A stretch of DNA of 64,000 nt from JAABTH01 sp964390725 (GCA_964390725.1 CAYMIW010000006.1:1-64000); one strand, 5' to 3'; positions 44,835-53,844 are shown, counted from the first letter of the stretch. Made by a program: numbers and translations. Notes: a model not told the origin generated them from the sequence alone.

Positions 44835-45685
44835 GCCAGTTCCCTCCCGGTTAGCTTTATAAAGATTTCCTCCAGGGTGGCTTCCTGGGTGTGCATGGTC
44901 TTTACCTCTTCGTTCTTAATCATCTCTAAAAACCTTTGATTACTGCCGATGCCGGCCAGCGGAAACTGTTCTTCACGCTTGGCGTCGCTGCCGTTGAAGG
45001 TTACTTTAACTGTTTTCTGCCCGTGCTTCAGTTTCAGCTCTTCGGGGCGGTCTATTACCGGTAACTGGCCCTCCACGATAAAGGCAACCCTGTCGCAGAG
45101 GTAATCTGCCTCGAGCATATTGTGCGTAGTTAAAAAGACCGTTTTCCCTCTTTTCTTCAAATCGAGAATCATGTTGCGGATAATCTTGGCATTAACTGGG
45201 TCGAGCCCCGAGGTAGGTTCATCGAAAAATAGCAGGTCGGGATCATGCATAATTGAACGAATGAAATTAAGCCGCATTTTCATTCCCTTGGAAAACTTCT
45301 CAACTCTTAAATTTCTATCCGGCAGCAGGCCGACTCTTTCAAGCAGCTCATCCTTGCCGGCACTGTTGTTGCTATAATATGAGCCGAGCAGATCAAGGTT
45401 TTCGTAAGCGGTCAGCTTCTCATAAAGATTGGGAAAATCAAAGGCGACGCCAATCTTCTCAAAAATATCTTTACCCCATTTACTTCTCTCCCGACCCATC
45501 ACTTCAACACTGCCCCTGTAACCTCGCAGAAGGCCGATGATGATTCTCTGGGTGGTGGTTTTTCCGGCACCGCTTGGCCCGAGAAAACCGAATATTTCCC
45601 CGTTGTTGATAGTAAAATCAATCCCGTCAATTGCTTTCTTTGCCGCCTGCCGGTAAGTAAATTCCAGTTTTGAAGCTTTGATCAT
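44831..45685 (-). CDS. ABC exporter ATP-binding protein
   Basis: 284 residues. Walker A GPSGAGKTT at about residues 37-45, signature FSKGMKMRL, Walker B LLFFDEPTSGLDP and switch His in TTHNMLEAD are all intact. The C-terminal 70 residues form the small domain seen in drug-exporter ATPases. Operon order is TetR regulator, ATPase, permease, permease, all on the minus strand. Confidence 0.94.
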   Translation of the reverse strand: MIKASKLEFTYRQAAKKAIDGIDFTINNGEIFGFLGPSGAGKTTTQRIIIGLLRGYRGSVEVMGRERSKWGKDIFEKIGVAFDFPNLYEKLTAYENLDLLGSYYSNNSAGKDELLERVGLLPDRNLRVEKFSKGMKMRLNFIRSIMHDPDLLFFDEPTSGLDPVNAKIIRNMILDLKKRGKTVFLTTHNMLEADYLCDRVAFIVEGQLPVIDRPEELKLKHGQKTVKVTFNGSDAKREEQFPLAGIGSNQRFLEMIKNEEVKTMHTQEATLEEIFIKLTGRELA

Positions 45686-45703
45686 CTGCCCGGACTCCCT
45701 TCA

Positions 45704-46312
45704 TTAACTATCTTCTTTAACCAGGCCATCCGCGATAAAGCCAATGTACATGTCTATCACTGCAGGAAAACTATCCTGGCCGATTTCCTTGTGGTGTAGC
45801 GGCAATAAAAAGAGACTGCGGATTACACCGGCAATTACCTCCGCATCCCCTTCAATTAATGTGCCCTCGTTTTGCCAGTGTTTAATCAGCGGTTCCATTA
45901 CAGAAATATCACGTTCGTTATGCCTCTCCATCAGCTCCGGGGGGAGCCTGCGCAGCAGTTCATCCAGCTCGTCTTCCATCCATAAGCGGCGAATTAGCTG
46001 GTTTTCTTCAAAAACCTTTATAGTTAGGTGCAAAAATTCCCTGAACTTCGCACGAGTCAGTTTACCGCTATTCATCAGCCATTTAATAAATTTTTCCCTG
46101 ATCAACTTTTCCTCAAGCTCCATAATTTCAAAATAAAGTTCTTCCTTGGAGCCAAAAAAGAGGTAAAATGAGCCCTGGGCTATACTGGCAGCTTTAGCCA
46201 GGTCACTGATCCCGGTTTTTTTGAGTCCGTAACGGCAAAATAAATCTTTGCCTGCTTCGATAAGCAGATTTCTGATCTGTTTTTTTTCCTCTTCGCTGAA
46301 AGGCCTGGGCAT
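45704..46312 (-). CDS. TetR-family transcriptional regulator
   Basis: 202 residues. N-terminal helix-turn-helix (about 10-55: LLIEAGKDLFCRYGLKKTGISDLAKAASIAQGSFYLFFGSK-type pattern) followed by a helical ligand domain. AAGGTGA precedes the ATG. As the first gene of the exporter operon it probably represses it and is released by the exported compound. The upstream DNA (46313-46370) is AT-rich with TTCAC/GTGAA inverted pieces that may be its operator. Confidence 0.9.
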   Translation of the reverse strand: MPRPFSEEEKKQIRNLLIEAGKDLFCRYGLKKTGISDLAKAASIAQGSFYLFFGSKEELYFEIMELEEKLIREKFIKWLMNSGKLTRAKFREFLHLTIKVFEENQLIRRLWMEDELDELLRRLPPELMERHNERDISVMEPLIKHWQNEGTLIEGDAEVIAGVIRSLFLLPLHHKEIGQDSFPAVIDMYIGFIADGLVKEDS

Positions 46313-46446
46313 GTAAATTCACCTTCCTTGTGTAAATATGTGAATATATATATCATAGGTTCATAGTTATGTCAAATCCAAGCAATAATTTCAGTAACAG
46401 GATGAAAATAACATATTTATGTTAAGCCCTTTGATAAAAAATAAAT

Positions 46447-46475
46447 TTGACAAAACATCGAAGCTGTGCTATAAA
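46447..46475 (+). promoter_or_regulatory. trp operon promoter
   Basis: TTGACA (46447-46452), a 17-bp spacer and TATAAA (46470-46475) give a near-consensus housekeeping promoter about 20 bases before the first T-box leader. Confidence 0.85.
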
Positions 46476-46496
46476 AGATAAAATTAATATATGAAA

Positions 46497-46807
46497 TGCA
46501 ATGATCAGGAATAGTAAGTTTGTCAACGGTGTTGTAGAGAGCCTGTGGTGGTGGGAATCGGGTACATTCAGGCGAACCGAATGGTCCTGTGAGCAGCAGA
46601 TCGAAAGCAATTATTATTTGCAAGTAGACTCTGACGGAACCCCCGACCGTGACAATGGGACAGGTATCGGCCTGATGATAGGTTAGGCCCGCACCTGAAA
46701 CGAGCGAGATTCCGAATCCGGCAATAATCGTTTGCACCAGGATTGGATCTTAAGCAGGGTGGCACCGCGGAAGTAAACCTTTCGTCCCGAGGGATGGAAG
46801 GTTTTTT
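46497..46807 (+). promoter_or_regulatory. T-box leader 1, tryptophan type, with terminator
   Basis: A complete T-box riboswitch. Stem I shows the AGTAAG and AGAGAGCC elements, and the specifier loop reads GAA-TGG (UGG at 46582-46584, the Trp codon) beside a TCCTG strand that pairs with CAGGA at its base. The antiterminator holds AGGGTGGCACCGCGG; its UGGC (46760-46763) would pair with the 3' GCCA of tRNA-Trp, whose discriminator is G. The competing terminator pairs 46775-46788 with 46791-46804 and ends in six T residues. Uncharged tRNA-Trp should allow read-through. Confidence 0.9.
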
Positions 46808-46814
46808 GTATAAT

Positions 46815-46970
46815 TATCGTTAAGCCCGGCCATCAAAAGCAGTAGCTTAAGTCCGAGACTATCTTTAAAGATTAACGATATTGCCTTTGGTTCAAATCAA
46901 TAGAAGGAATCTAAGCAAGGTGGCACCGCGAATTAACCTTTCGCCCTTGTATGGGCTTAAGGTTTTTTTA
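46815..46970 (+). promoter_or_regulatory. second, shortened T-box module with its own terminator
   Basis: Only about 110 bases separate the first terminator from a second AAGCAAGGTGGCACCGCG antiterminator sequence (UGGC at 46921-46924). Its terminator is AACCTT-tc-GCCC against GGGC-tt-AAGGTT plus seven T residues (46935-46969). Between lies a stem TATCGTTAA/TTAACGATA, but I find no room for, and no marks of, a normal Stem I with specifier. It may be a partial copy that uses the same tRNA or only adds a second stop point before trpE. Confidence 0.75.
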
Positions 46971-46991
46971 TTTCGAAAGGAGTTGTTAAGG

Positions 46992-48488
46992 ATGGCAGAA
47001 AAAGAAAAATATTACCCTGACCTGGCCGATTTTATTGAGCTCACAGGTGATCACAATCTGGTTCCTGTTTACAGGGAAATTGTTGCCGATTTTGAAACGC
47101 CGGTTTCAGTCTATACGAAAATATTCAAACATGGCAGTTCCTGCTTGCTGGAAAGTATAGAAGGCAACTCTAAACTGGCGCGTTATTCATTTATTGCAGG
47201 AGATCCTTTTTTAACTCTCAACGCATACGGCAGCAAAGTAGAGATTATATCGGAAACTGGCACAACAAGCAAAGAGGGCTTACTGGCCAATGAAATGCGC
47301 AGCATTCTCAACAGCTATAAAGTGCCTGAGAATAATCAACTGCCCCGCTTTTTTGGAGGAGCAGTCGGTTATTTAGGTTATGATTGCGTGCGCCAGTTTG
47401 AGCGATTACCGAACCAGCCGAAAGATGACCTTAACCTTCCGGACGCCTGCCTGATCTTCCCCAAAAGTGTGGTTGTCTTTGATCATTACACTTCGAGGCT
47501 TAAAGTAATCTGTAATGCCAGGATTACTGCTGACCCTGAAGCAGCTTACAGTCAGGCAGTCTCTGAAATTGAGGCTATTATTAAAGTTATTCGCGACGAT
47601 GGAACTACCAATGAAGCCAAGCATAATTTGAGCAGGGATAGAATAGAAACGCTCAGCATTGAGAGCAACATCGATGAGCAAGATTTTTGTATCAGGGTTG
47701 AGAAAATAAAAGATTATATTAAAGCAGGGGACATTTTACAGACTGTTCTTTCTCAGCGTTTTTCAGCTGAAACTGAAGCACCCCCTTTTGAAGTTTACCG
47801 TGCATTACGTTCCATAAATCCCTCGCCATATATGTATTTTCTTGACCTGGGCGAATTGAAAATTGCCGGCGCTTCGCCGGAAATGTTGGTCAGACTGGAA
47901 GATGACATTGTTGAAAACAGGCCAATTGCAGGTACCAGACCCCGCGGCGAAGATCAAGAGAGCGATAATAAAATGGAACAGGAGCTGCTAAATGACCCCA
48001 AAGAGCGGGCTGAGCACGTTATGCTTGTTGATCTTGGCCGCAATGATCTTGGCAGGGTGTCAGCTTTTGGCAGTGTTGAGGTCCCCATTTTTATGTCCTG
48101 CGAAAAATATTCTCACGTAATGCACCTTGTATCCGAAGTTAAAGGAAAGCTTGCGCCGGGCCGGGATGCCATGGATGCCCTGTCGGCATCTTTTCCTGCA
48201 GGTACTGTTTCAGGTGCGCCAAAAATCAGGGCTATGCAAATTATTGATGAACTGGAACCAACCAAGCGTGGCCCCTATGCGGGAGCAATTGGTTACTTTT
48301 CTTTTTCAGGCAGTATGGATACCTGCATCACCATTCGCACCATAGTTTTTTCAGGCGCTAAAGCATATTTTCAAGCCGGTGCGGGTATCGTAGCCGATTC
48401 AGTGCCCGAAAAAGAGTTTGCAGAAACAGTCAGTAAAGCTAAAGCCATGGTTAGAGCGTTACAAATTGCCGAGGAGGGATTGTTATGA
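46992..48488 (+). CDS. trpE: anthranilate synthase component I
   Basis: TrpE, 498 residues, makes anthranilate from chorismate. The N-terminal part has the LLESIEGNSKLARYSFI segment, the tryptophan-binding region for feedback. The C-terminal catalytic domain has GDILQTVLSQRF, ENRPIAGTRPRG, EHVMLVDLGRNDLGRV and SGAPKIRAMQIIDELEP. ATG 46992 follows AAAGGAG; the frame upstream runs into the T-box terminator. First gene of trpEGDCF and directly under the double T-box. Confidence 0.97.
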   Translation: MAEKEKYYPDLADFIELTGDHNLVPVYREIVADFETPVSVYTKIFKHGSSCLLESIEGNSKLARYSFIAGDPFLTLNAYGSKVEIISETGTTSKEGLLANEMRSILNSYKVPENNQLPRFFGGAVGYLGYDCVRQFERLPNQPKDDLNLPDACLIFPKSVVVFDHYTSRLKVICNARITADPEAAYSQAVSEIEAIIKVIRDDGTTNEAKHNLSRDRIETLSIESNIDEQDFCIRVEKIKDYIKAGDILQTVLSQRFSAETEAPPFEVYRALRSINPSPYMYFLDLGELKIAGASPEMLVRLEDDIVENRPIAGTRPRGEDQESDNKMEQELLNDPKERAEHVMLVDLGRNDLGRVSAFGSVEVPIFMSCEKYSHVMHLVSEVKGKLAPGRDAMDALSASFPAGTVSGAPKIRAMQIIDELEPTKRGPYAGAIGYFSFSGSMDTCITIRTIVFSGAKAYFQAGAGIVADSVPEKEFAETVSKAKAMVRALQIAEEGLL

Positions 48489-49117
48489 TTTTGGTTATCG
48501 ACAACTATGATTCTTTCACCTACAACCTTGTTCAGTACTTAGGAGAATTGGTAAGCGGGCAGGAGATAAATGTTTACCGGAACGACCAAATCTGGCCTGA
48601 AGAAATTACCGAACTTAAACCACAGAAAATCGTTTTTTCTCCGGGGCCTGGTAACCCTGACAGTGCTGGTAACTGCCTGCAGATAATCAGGCAGCTAAGC
48701 GATAAAATTCCCCTGCTCGGAGTTTGCCTGGGACACCAGGTAATCGGGCAGGCTTTTGGAGGAGAAATAATGGTTGCCGGCCGCTTGATGCACGGTAAAG
48801 TTTCACAAATTATTCACAGCGGCAATGGTTTGTTTGCAGGCATTAAGCAGGGTTTCGAAGCAGCGCGCTACCATTCCCTGGTGGTTAACCCTGCTACCCT
48901 GCCGGCAACTCTGGAGGTAACTGCTAGATCAGAAGATGGTGAAATAATGGGATTAAAACACCGGCAAAAGCCAATATGGGGAATTCAGTTTCACCCGGAA
49001 TCGATATTAACAACTGAAGGTAAGAGCATTATTAAAAATTATCTCTTCGGGGAGGAGTTCAGTTATGAAGATAACGGAAGCGATCGCTGCTGTAACAACG
49101 CAGATAGACCTCAGTGA
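48485..49117 (+). CDS. trpG: anthranilate synthase component II (glutamine amidotransferase)
   Basis: TrpG, 210 residues, supplies ammonia to TrpE. It has the IDNYDSFTYNLVQYL start, the oxyanion SPGPGNPDSAG, nucleophile Cys in LGVCLGHQ, and the His-Glu pair in FHPESILT. Its ATG overlaps the trpE stop. The C-terminus runs about 17 residues beyond the usual end into the trpD start, so the genes overlap by 53 bases in different frames. Confidence 0.96.
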   Translation: MILVIDNYDSFTYNLVQYLGELVSGQEINVYRNDQIWPEEITELKPQKIVFSPGPGNPDSAGNCLQIIRQLSDKIPLLGVCLGHQVIGQAFGGEIMVAGRLMHGKVSQIIHSGNGLFAGIKQGFEAARYHSLVVNPATLPATLEVTARSEDGEIMGLKHRQKPIWGIQFHPESILTTEGKSIIKNYLFGEEFSYEDNGSDRCCNNADRPQ

Positions 49118-50126
49118 GCATGACGCATATACTGTCATGACAGAAATAATGTGCGGCCAGACAACAGATGCTCAAATTGCCGCTTTAATCGCCGCTCTCA
49201 GGGTGAAGGGTGAAACTGAAGCAGAAATCACCGGATTCGCCCGGGCAGTTAAGTCCGGAGCTGCAAAAATCAGCACACACAGTGATGAGCTCCTGGACAC
49301 ATGCGGCACGGGAGGTGACATGGCTAACACCTTCAATATATCAACCGCAGCTGCTTTTGTCGTTTCAGCCTGTGACGTTAAAGTGGCTAAGCACGGCAAT
49401 CGCTCTGTATCGAGCAGCTGTGGTAGCGCTGATGTCCTTGAAGCCCTGGGTGTCAGGCTAGAGTTAAGCCCTGCTGCGGTCGCCGGTGCCCTGAAAGAGA
49501 TCGGGATCACTTTTATGTTTGCCCCGCTATTTCATTCTGCTATGAAGCACGCTGTAAAAGCACGCCGGGAAATTGGTATCAGGACAATATTTAACCTGCT
49601 TGGGCCGCTAAGCAATCCTGCGGGGGCAAACTATCAACTGCTCGGGGTTTATAATGCTGAAGATACGGAAAGGCTGGGTAAAGTATTAATGCGCTTGGGA
49701 GTTAAGAGGGCTCTCCTGGTCCACGGGACAGGCGGTCTTGATGAAATTTCCACTCTTGGTCCGACCAGGGTTACGGAAATTACCGGAACGGAAATGAACA
49801 ATTATCAGATAGATCCCTGTCTATGCGGTCTGAATAAAGCGTCAGTAAAAGATCTGCAGGGAGGTAACCCGGGTGAAAATGCCGTCTTGCTGCAGCATAT
49901 TTTTCATGGTAAACCGGGACCGGCCAGGGATATTGTAGTTATTAACGCAGCAGCAGCTCTCTACATTGCCGGTAAGGTGCCAAGCATAAAGGCTGGAATA
50001 GAGCCTGCCTGTTATGCACTCGATTCCGGGCAAGCAGCTTTAAAGCTTAAACAATTAATAAAGTATACATCAGAAGTCGCAGGAAAGGAGGGTGGGGCGG
50101 AACAATATTGTTCAACCGCCAGATAA
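49065..50126 (+). CDS. trpD: anthranilate phosphoribosyltransferase
   Basis: TrpD, 353 residues. It transfers phosphoribose from PRPP to anthranilate. The LLDTCGTGGDMANTFNIST motif binds PRPP, KHGNRSVSSSCGSADVLEALG the diphosphate/anthranilate, and FNLLGPLSNPA is conserved. GGGGAGG lies ahead of the ATG, within the end of trpG. Confidence 0.96.
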   Translation: MKITEAIAAVTTQIDLSEHDAYTVMTEIMCGQTTDAQIAALIAALRVKGETEAEITGFARAVKSGAAKISTHSDELLDTCGTGGDMANTFNISTAAAFVVSACDVKVAKHGNRSVSSSCGSADVLEALGVRLELSPAAVAGALKEIGITFMFAPLFHSAMKHAVKARREIGIRTIFNLLGPLSNPAGANYQLLGVYNAEDTERLGKVLMRLGVKRALLVHGTGGLDEISTLGPTRVTEITGTEMNNYQIDPCLCGLNKASVKDLQGGNPGENAVLLQHIFHGKPGPARDIVVINAAAALYIAGKVPSIKAGIEPACYALDSGQAALKLKQLIKYTSEVAGKEGGAEQYCSTAR

Positions 50127-50956
50127 TAATGCTCTTAGATAAAATTGTTAATCATAAAATCAAGGAAAATGCTAAACAGGAGGCAGCGATGCCCCTTGGA
50201 ATCTTAACCAGCGCTTTGAGTAGTTTAAGTAAACCTCGTAATTTTAAAAGTAGTATTAGGCAGGGGAACTGTATAAATATTATTGCAGAAATCAAGCAGG
50301 CTTCACCGATAAAAGGTTTGCTTTGTGCTGATTTTGATCCGGTCAAGTTGGCTGAATCATACCGGCGTGGCGGTGCAGGCGCAATATCTGTTATTACGGA
50401 AGAACATTTCTTCAGAGGAAACCCCGCTTATATCGCCAAGGTAAAAAAGGCTGTTGATCTGCCTGTGCTGCGCAAAGATTTCCTTATTAGCGAATACCAG
50501 GTTTATGAATCGCGTATTATTGGCGCTGATGCAGTCCTGCTTATTACCTCAATTTTGGACAACTACCTGCTAAAAAGAATGATCACACTTTCAGCCAACC
50601 TCGGCATGACCGCCCTGGTGGAAGTGCACAACAAGAGTGAACTCGATAAAGCGCTCTCAGCCGGAGCGAAAATAATTGGCATTAACAACCGCAACCTGAA
50701 AACATTCAAAGTCAACCTTTCCACTACCCTTGAACTGATCGATTCTATCCCTGCAGATATCCCGGTTATAAGTGAAAGTGGTATTACGGCCAGGGCAGAA
50801 ATTGAATTGCTGGAGCAAAAAGGGATAAAGGCGGTTCTTATTGGTGAAGCGCTGGTTCGATCTGCTGATCAGGCTTTGCTTATACAGGAATTGCGGGGAA
50901 AAGACAGAAGTGGGGCAGGTCTAACTGAAAAAAGGGTTTCAAGATCATGTGGATAA
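50108..50956 (+). CDS. trpC: indole-3-glycerol phosphate synthase
   Basis: TrpC, 282 residues from a TTG start (ATG 50129 is an alternative, giving 275). A TIM barrel with IIAEIKQASPIKG, AISVITEEHFFRGN, LRKDFLISEYQVYESR, INNRNLKTFKV and SESGI in the expected order. The start overlaps the end of trpD by about 19 bases. It closes the indole ring, producing the substrate for tryptophan synthase. Confidence 0.95.
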   Translation: MFNRQIIMLLDKIVNHKIKENAKQEAAMPLGILTSALSSLSKPRNFKSSIRQGNCINIIAEIKQASPIKGLLCADFDPVKLAESYRRGGAGAISVITEEHFFRGNPAYIAKVKKAVDLPVLRKDFLISEYQVYESRIIGADAVLLITSILDNYLLKRMITLSANLGMTALVEVHNKSELDKALSAGAKIIGINNRNLKTFKVNLSTTLELIDSIPADIPVISESGITARAEIELLEQKGIKAVLIGEALVRSADQALLIQELRGKDRSGAGLTEKRVSRSCG

Positions 50957-51585
50957 AAATCTGTGGCATATTAACCACTGAGGTGGCCCTGTGTTGCATT
51001 GATGCGGGTGTAAATGCAATTGGTTTTGTGTTCACTGAGAGCAAGAGGAAAATAACTGTCGAAGCTGCAAAAAAAATCATCAGGTCTCTCCCCGGAAGAA
51101 TTGAGAAAGTTGGGGTATTTGTCGACATGCCTGCCCTGGAAGTTTCAACCATAGCTGATAACCTAGGCCTGGATCTACTCCAGTTTCATGGTAAGGAAAG
51201 CCCGGAATACTGTCGATTATTTCCCGGGAAAGCGATAAAATCATTCGCCGTCACCGGCCCCTCTGATCTGGACGCAATTGCATCGTATCGTGGCTGCATT
51301 AAAGCCTGTCTGCTTGACACCTGTCGGCGGGGGCAACCCGGGGGCACCGGTGTGCCCTGGAACTGGTCTCTCATCGCCGATACAATCGGTCAGCCATCTC
51401 TTGGTATACCAGTTATAGTTGCAGGTGGTCTGACCGCCCGTAACGTAAGCGTGGCTATGGAAACCCTTAAACCTTACGGTATCGATACAAGTTCCGGGGT
51501 TGAAAGCCAAGGGCAAAAAGAGTGCCGGTTAATAAGGGAGTTTGTTAATGAAGTGCGGAGGTGGGAAAATGAAGAATTTGCCTGA
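50947..51585 (+). CDS. trpF: phosphoribosylanthranilate isomerase
   Basis: TrpF, 212 residues, a TIM barrel with KICGILTTEVAL (catalytic Cys), VGVFVD, LQFHG and the C-terminal VAGGLTARNV and IDTSSGVES. It overlaps trpC by ten bases and overlaps the start of the trpB remnant. The motif usually KICG(L/I)T is intact, so it should be active. Confidence 0.95.
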   Translation: MWIKICGILTTEVALCCIDAGVNAIGFVFTESKRKITVEAAKKIIRSLPGRIEKVGVFVDMPALEVSTIADNLGLDLLQFHGKESPEYCRLFPGKAIKSFAVTGPSDLDAIASYRGCIKACLLDTCRRGQPGGTGVPWNWSLIADTIGQPSLGIPVIVAGGLTARNVSVAMETLKPYGIDTSSGVESQGQKECRLIREFVNEVRRWENEEFA

Positions 51586-52150
51586 TAAAAAAGGATTTTT
51601 CGGGGTGTATGGAGGGTGCTTTGTCCCGGAAACCCTGATGACAGCCCTACATGATTTGGACGGGAGGCATCAAGCCTGTAAAGAGAACCCCGCTTTTCAG
51701 AAAAATTTACAATATTACCTGAGGCAGTACTGCTGCCGGTTTCTTTTACCCCTTTATCGAAGACAGTAAAGTCAACCTGATCGGGGTTGAAGCAGCCGGG
51801 AAGGGTATTACGACAGGTTATCACGCTGCCAGTTTCAATGCCTGCAGACCGGGAGTTGCTGCATGGCAATCTAAATTACCTGCTGCAGGATCAAGCCGGA
51901 CAGGTTCAAATAGCTCATTCTATTTCGGCAGGGCTGGATTACCCGGGGGTATGTCCTGAACACGCTTATTTAAAAGACTCAGGCAGAGCCTCCTATGAGG
52001 CAGTAACAGATGATCAGGCTTTAGCGGTCTTGATGGGGTAATTGTTCCAGCTCTTCTTCTCGAAGAAGCCAATACCTTAACCAAAAGCCTGCGTGAATTG
52101 GCATTACCATAGTAAGCTCATAGAAAGTAGCGGAAGTAGGGATGACATTT
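51569..52150 (+). pseudogene. trpB: trpB (tryptophan synthase beta) pseudogene, internally deleted
   Basis: ATG 51569, with GGAGGTGGG ahead, opens a TrpB-like N-terminus (FFGVYGGCFVPETLMTAL, about 50 residues). At about 51720 the reading jumps straight to what is normally residue 230 or so (YPFIEDSKVNLIGVEAAGKG, in another frame). It shifts again near 51850 (HGNLNYLLQD, HSISAGLDYPGV, EHAYLKDSGRASYEAV) and near 52030 (VIVPALLLEEANTL). About 170 residues, including the PLP lysine and glycine loop, are gone. No trpA follows. The gap to the next gene holds nothing else but a promoter. Confidence 0.88.
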
Positions 52151-52236
52151 TAGTGAGCGTGGGGTCAATTCTAAATAGTCTTCAACAGCAAATCTTTACC
52201 AGGTTACTTCTGAAGATTCTTTACCCATTACAACTA

Positions 52237-52265
52237 TTGTCTGAGTAAAATGAAAGTGTTATAAT
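52237..52265 (+). promoter_or_regulatory. promoter of the arsR-ABC operon
   Basis: TTGTCT (52237-52242), exactly 17 bp, then TATAAT (52260-52265), about 40 bases before the ArsR-family gene. The start site would fall near 52272. Confidence 0.75.
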
Positions 52266-52305
52266 CTAATTAAGCAAACTATAAAATAGATAAGGATAAC
52301 ACCAT

Positions 52306-52812
52306 ATGGAATCTTTATCAAGTGATTCTCATAAAAACAGCCGGGTTGTAAAAATATTAAAAACTGTCGGTGAAGAGAACCGCCTTCAGATCATCAGGCT
52401 GCTCTTAAATAATGACCTCTGCGTCGGTGCCCTGGCCCGCCTGTTAAACATATCCAAACCGGCTGTCTCCCAGCACCTGAAAATTCTCAGGGAGGCCGGG
52501 CTGGTCAGGGGTGAAAAAATTGGCTACTGGACACATTACAGGGTGGAAAAAGAACTGATCAGGTTAGCATCTCAATACCTGCAGGAGCTGATTAACCCGC
52601 AGCCCGGTGCTGACAGTACAAGTCAATATATATGTTTGCGTAAGGAAGAAATCGATACTACCAGGGAAAGGAGGACGTTACAAATGTGTAAAAATTGTTG
52701 TGAACAGCCCGATAAGCTGAAAACAAAGCCTGGCGCATGCACCCCGGAACAGATTAAAGAGTGCCATGGAGACGCTAAAGAGCATACCTGTGAATGTAAC
52801 GAGGAAGAATAG
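52306..52812 (+). CDS. ArsR-family regulator with Cys-rich C-terminal extension
   Basis: 168 residues. A winged helix fills residues 10-95 (LCVGALARLLNISKPAVSQHLKILREAGLV). The usual family length is 95-125; here the frame continues into a tail with seven Cys (MCKNCC, ACTPEQIKEC, HTCEC). An AAAGGAGG site and in-frame ATG at 52684 begin exactly that tail, so the regulator and the tail may be made together and the tail also separately. It probably senses metal or redox state and controls the ABC-2 genes 50 bases downstream. Confidence 0.87.
   Translation: MESLSSDSHKNSRVVKILKTVGEENRLQIIRLLLNNDLCVGALARLLNISKPAVSQHLKILREAGLVRGEKIGYWTHYRVEKELIRLASQYLQELINPQPGADSTSQYICLRKEEIDTTRERRTLQMCKNCCEQPDKLKTKPGACTPEQIKECHGDAKEHTCECNEEE
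52684..52812 (+). CDS. candidate internal start: 42-residue Cys-rich protein
   Basis: Within the ArsR frame, AAAGGAGG (52667-52674) lies nine bases before an ATG that opens a 42-residue reading with seven cysteines, among them CKNCC and CTPEQIKEC. Such a strong site inside a gene is unusual. It may be a formerly separate gene fused in frame with arsR, or a second product from one mRNA. Metal binding is a plausible role for the Cys pattern but is not shown. Confidence 0.5.
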   Translation: MCKNCCEQPDKLKTKPGACTPEQIKECHGDAKEHTCECNEEE

Positions 52813-52863
52813 AATATCACCCAATAACATGTTGTGAGCGCTGCAGAGAGGTGAGCTGATCTT

Positions 52864-53844
52864 TTGAAAATTATCGAAGCAGAAAATTTAACCAAAACCT
52901 ATAACGGCTTTACCGCCGTGGATGGAGTTAGTTTTCATATAAACCGCGGTGAAATACTTGGTTTTCTCGGCCCTAACGGAGCAGGCAAAACAACAACCAT
53001 CAATATGCTCACCGGGCTGGCCCATATAACAACCGGCAGGGTTAAACTGCTTGGCGAAGATTACACCCGCAGTGCTAAAAAGGCCCAGGCCCTGATGGGC
53101 ATAGTTCCCGATGAAAGTAACCTCTATGAAGAGCTTAATGGCTGGGAAAACCTCTGCTTCTGCGGCGCTCTTTACGGTATGGGGAAAAAGGTGCGTGAAG
53201 AAAGGGCAGAACAGCTTCTGCACCAGTTTGGCCTCACTGATGCTGCCTGCAGGCCTTTTAAAGCCTATTCCAAGGGGATGAAGAGAAAGCTGGCTATTGC
53301 TGCCGGGCTCATTCACCAGCCGGAAATACTTTTTTTAGATGAACCCACTACTGGTATTGACGTGGCCTTTGCCCGGCAGATCAGAAGTTTAATAGTTGAC
53401 CTGCACAGCAGGGGCACCACCATTTTCCTTACTACTCACTATATCGAAGAGGCGGAAAGGCTCTGTGAACGCCTGGCCTTTATCGTCGAGGGAAAAATTG
53501 TCCGCGAAGGTACGGTTGAAGAGCTGATGAAAGAAACCCAGGAAGAAAATATTGTTAACTTCACCCTGGGCGGAGACCTTACCAATCTTACCGAAGAATT
53601 CAGGAACCAATTTCCCGATTTTAATTTGAAGTTGGTCAATAACAACAGTGTTAGTATTCATTCTTCGGCTACTTTCCCCCTGTTTCCCTTCGTCCAGTTT
53701 TTTGAAGAGAAAAGCCTGCCTGTTTTTGAAGCAAAAATTATGCGCCCCTCATTGGAAGATGTTTTTGTCAGGGTTACCGGTATCGAGCTGCAAAAAATGC
53801 AGAATGAGCAAACAAAAAAAGGCAAGAAAGGGGGGCGTTCTTAA
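52864..53844 (+). CDS. ABC-2 exporter ATP-binding protein
   Basis: 326 residues. Walker A GPNGAGKTTT at about 39-48, signature YSKGMKRKL, Walker B ILFLDEPTTGIDV, switch His in TTHYIEEAE. The C-terminal 100 residues are an accessory domain of the CcmA/NatA drug-type ATPases. TTG start ten bases after GAGGTGA. It ends two bases before the permease gene. Confidence 0.94.
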   Translation: MKIIEAENLTKTYNGFTAVDGVSFHINRGEILGFLGPNGAGKTTTINMLTGLAHITTGRVKLLGEDYTRSAKKAQALMGIVPDESNLYEELNGWENLCFCGALYGMGKKVREERAEQLLHQFGLTDAACRPFKAYSKGMKRKLAIAAGLIHQPEILFLDEPTTGIDVAFARQIRSLIVDLHSRGTTIFLTTHYIEEAERLCERLAFIVEGKIVREGTVEELMKETQEENIVNFTLGGDLTNLTEEFRNQFPDFNLKLVNNNSVSIHSSATFPLFPFVQFFEEKSLPVFEAKIMRPSLEDVFVRVTGIELQKMQNEQTKKGKKGGRS

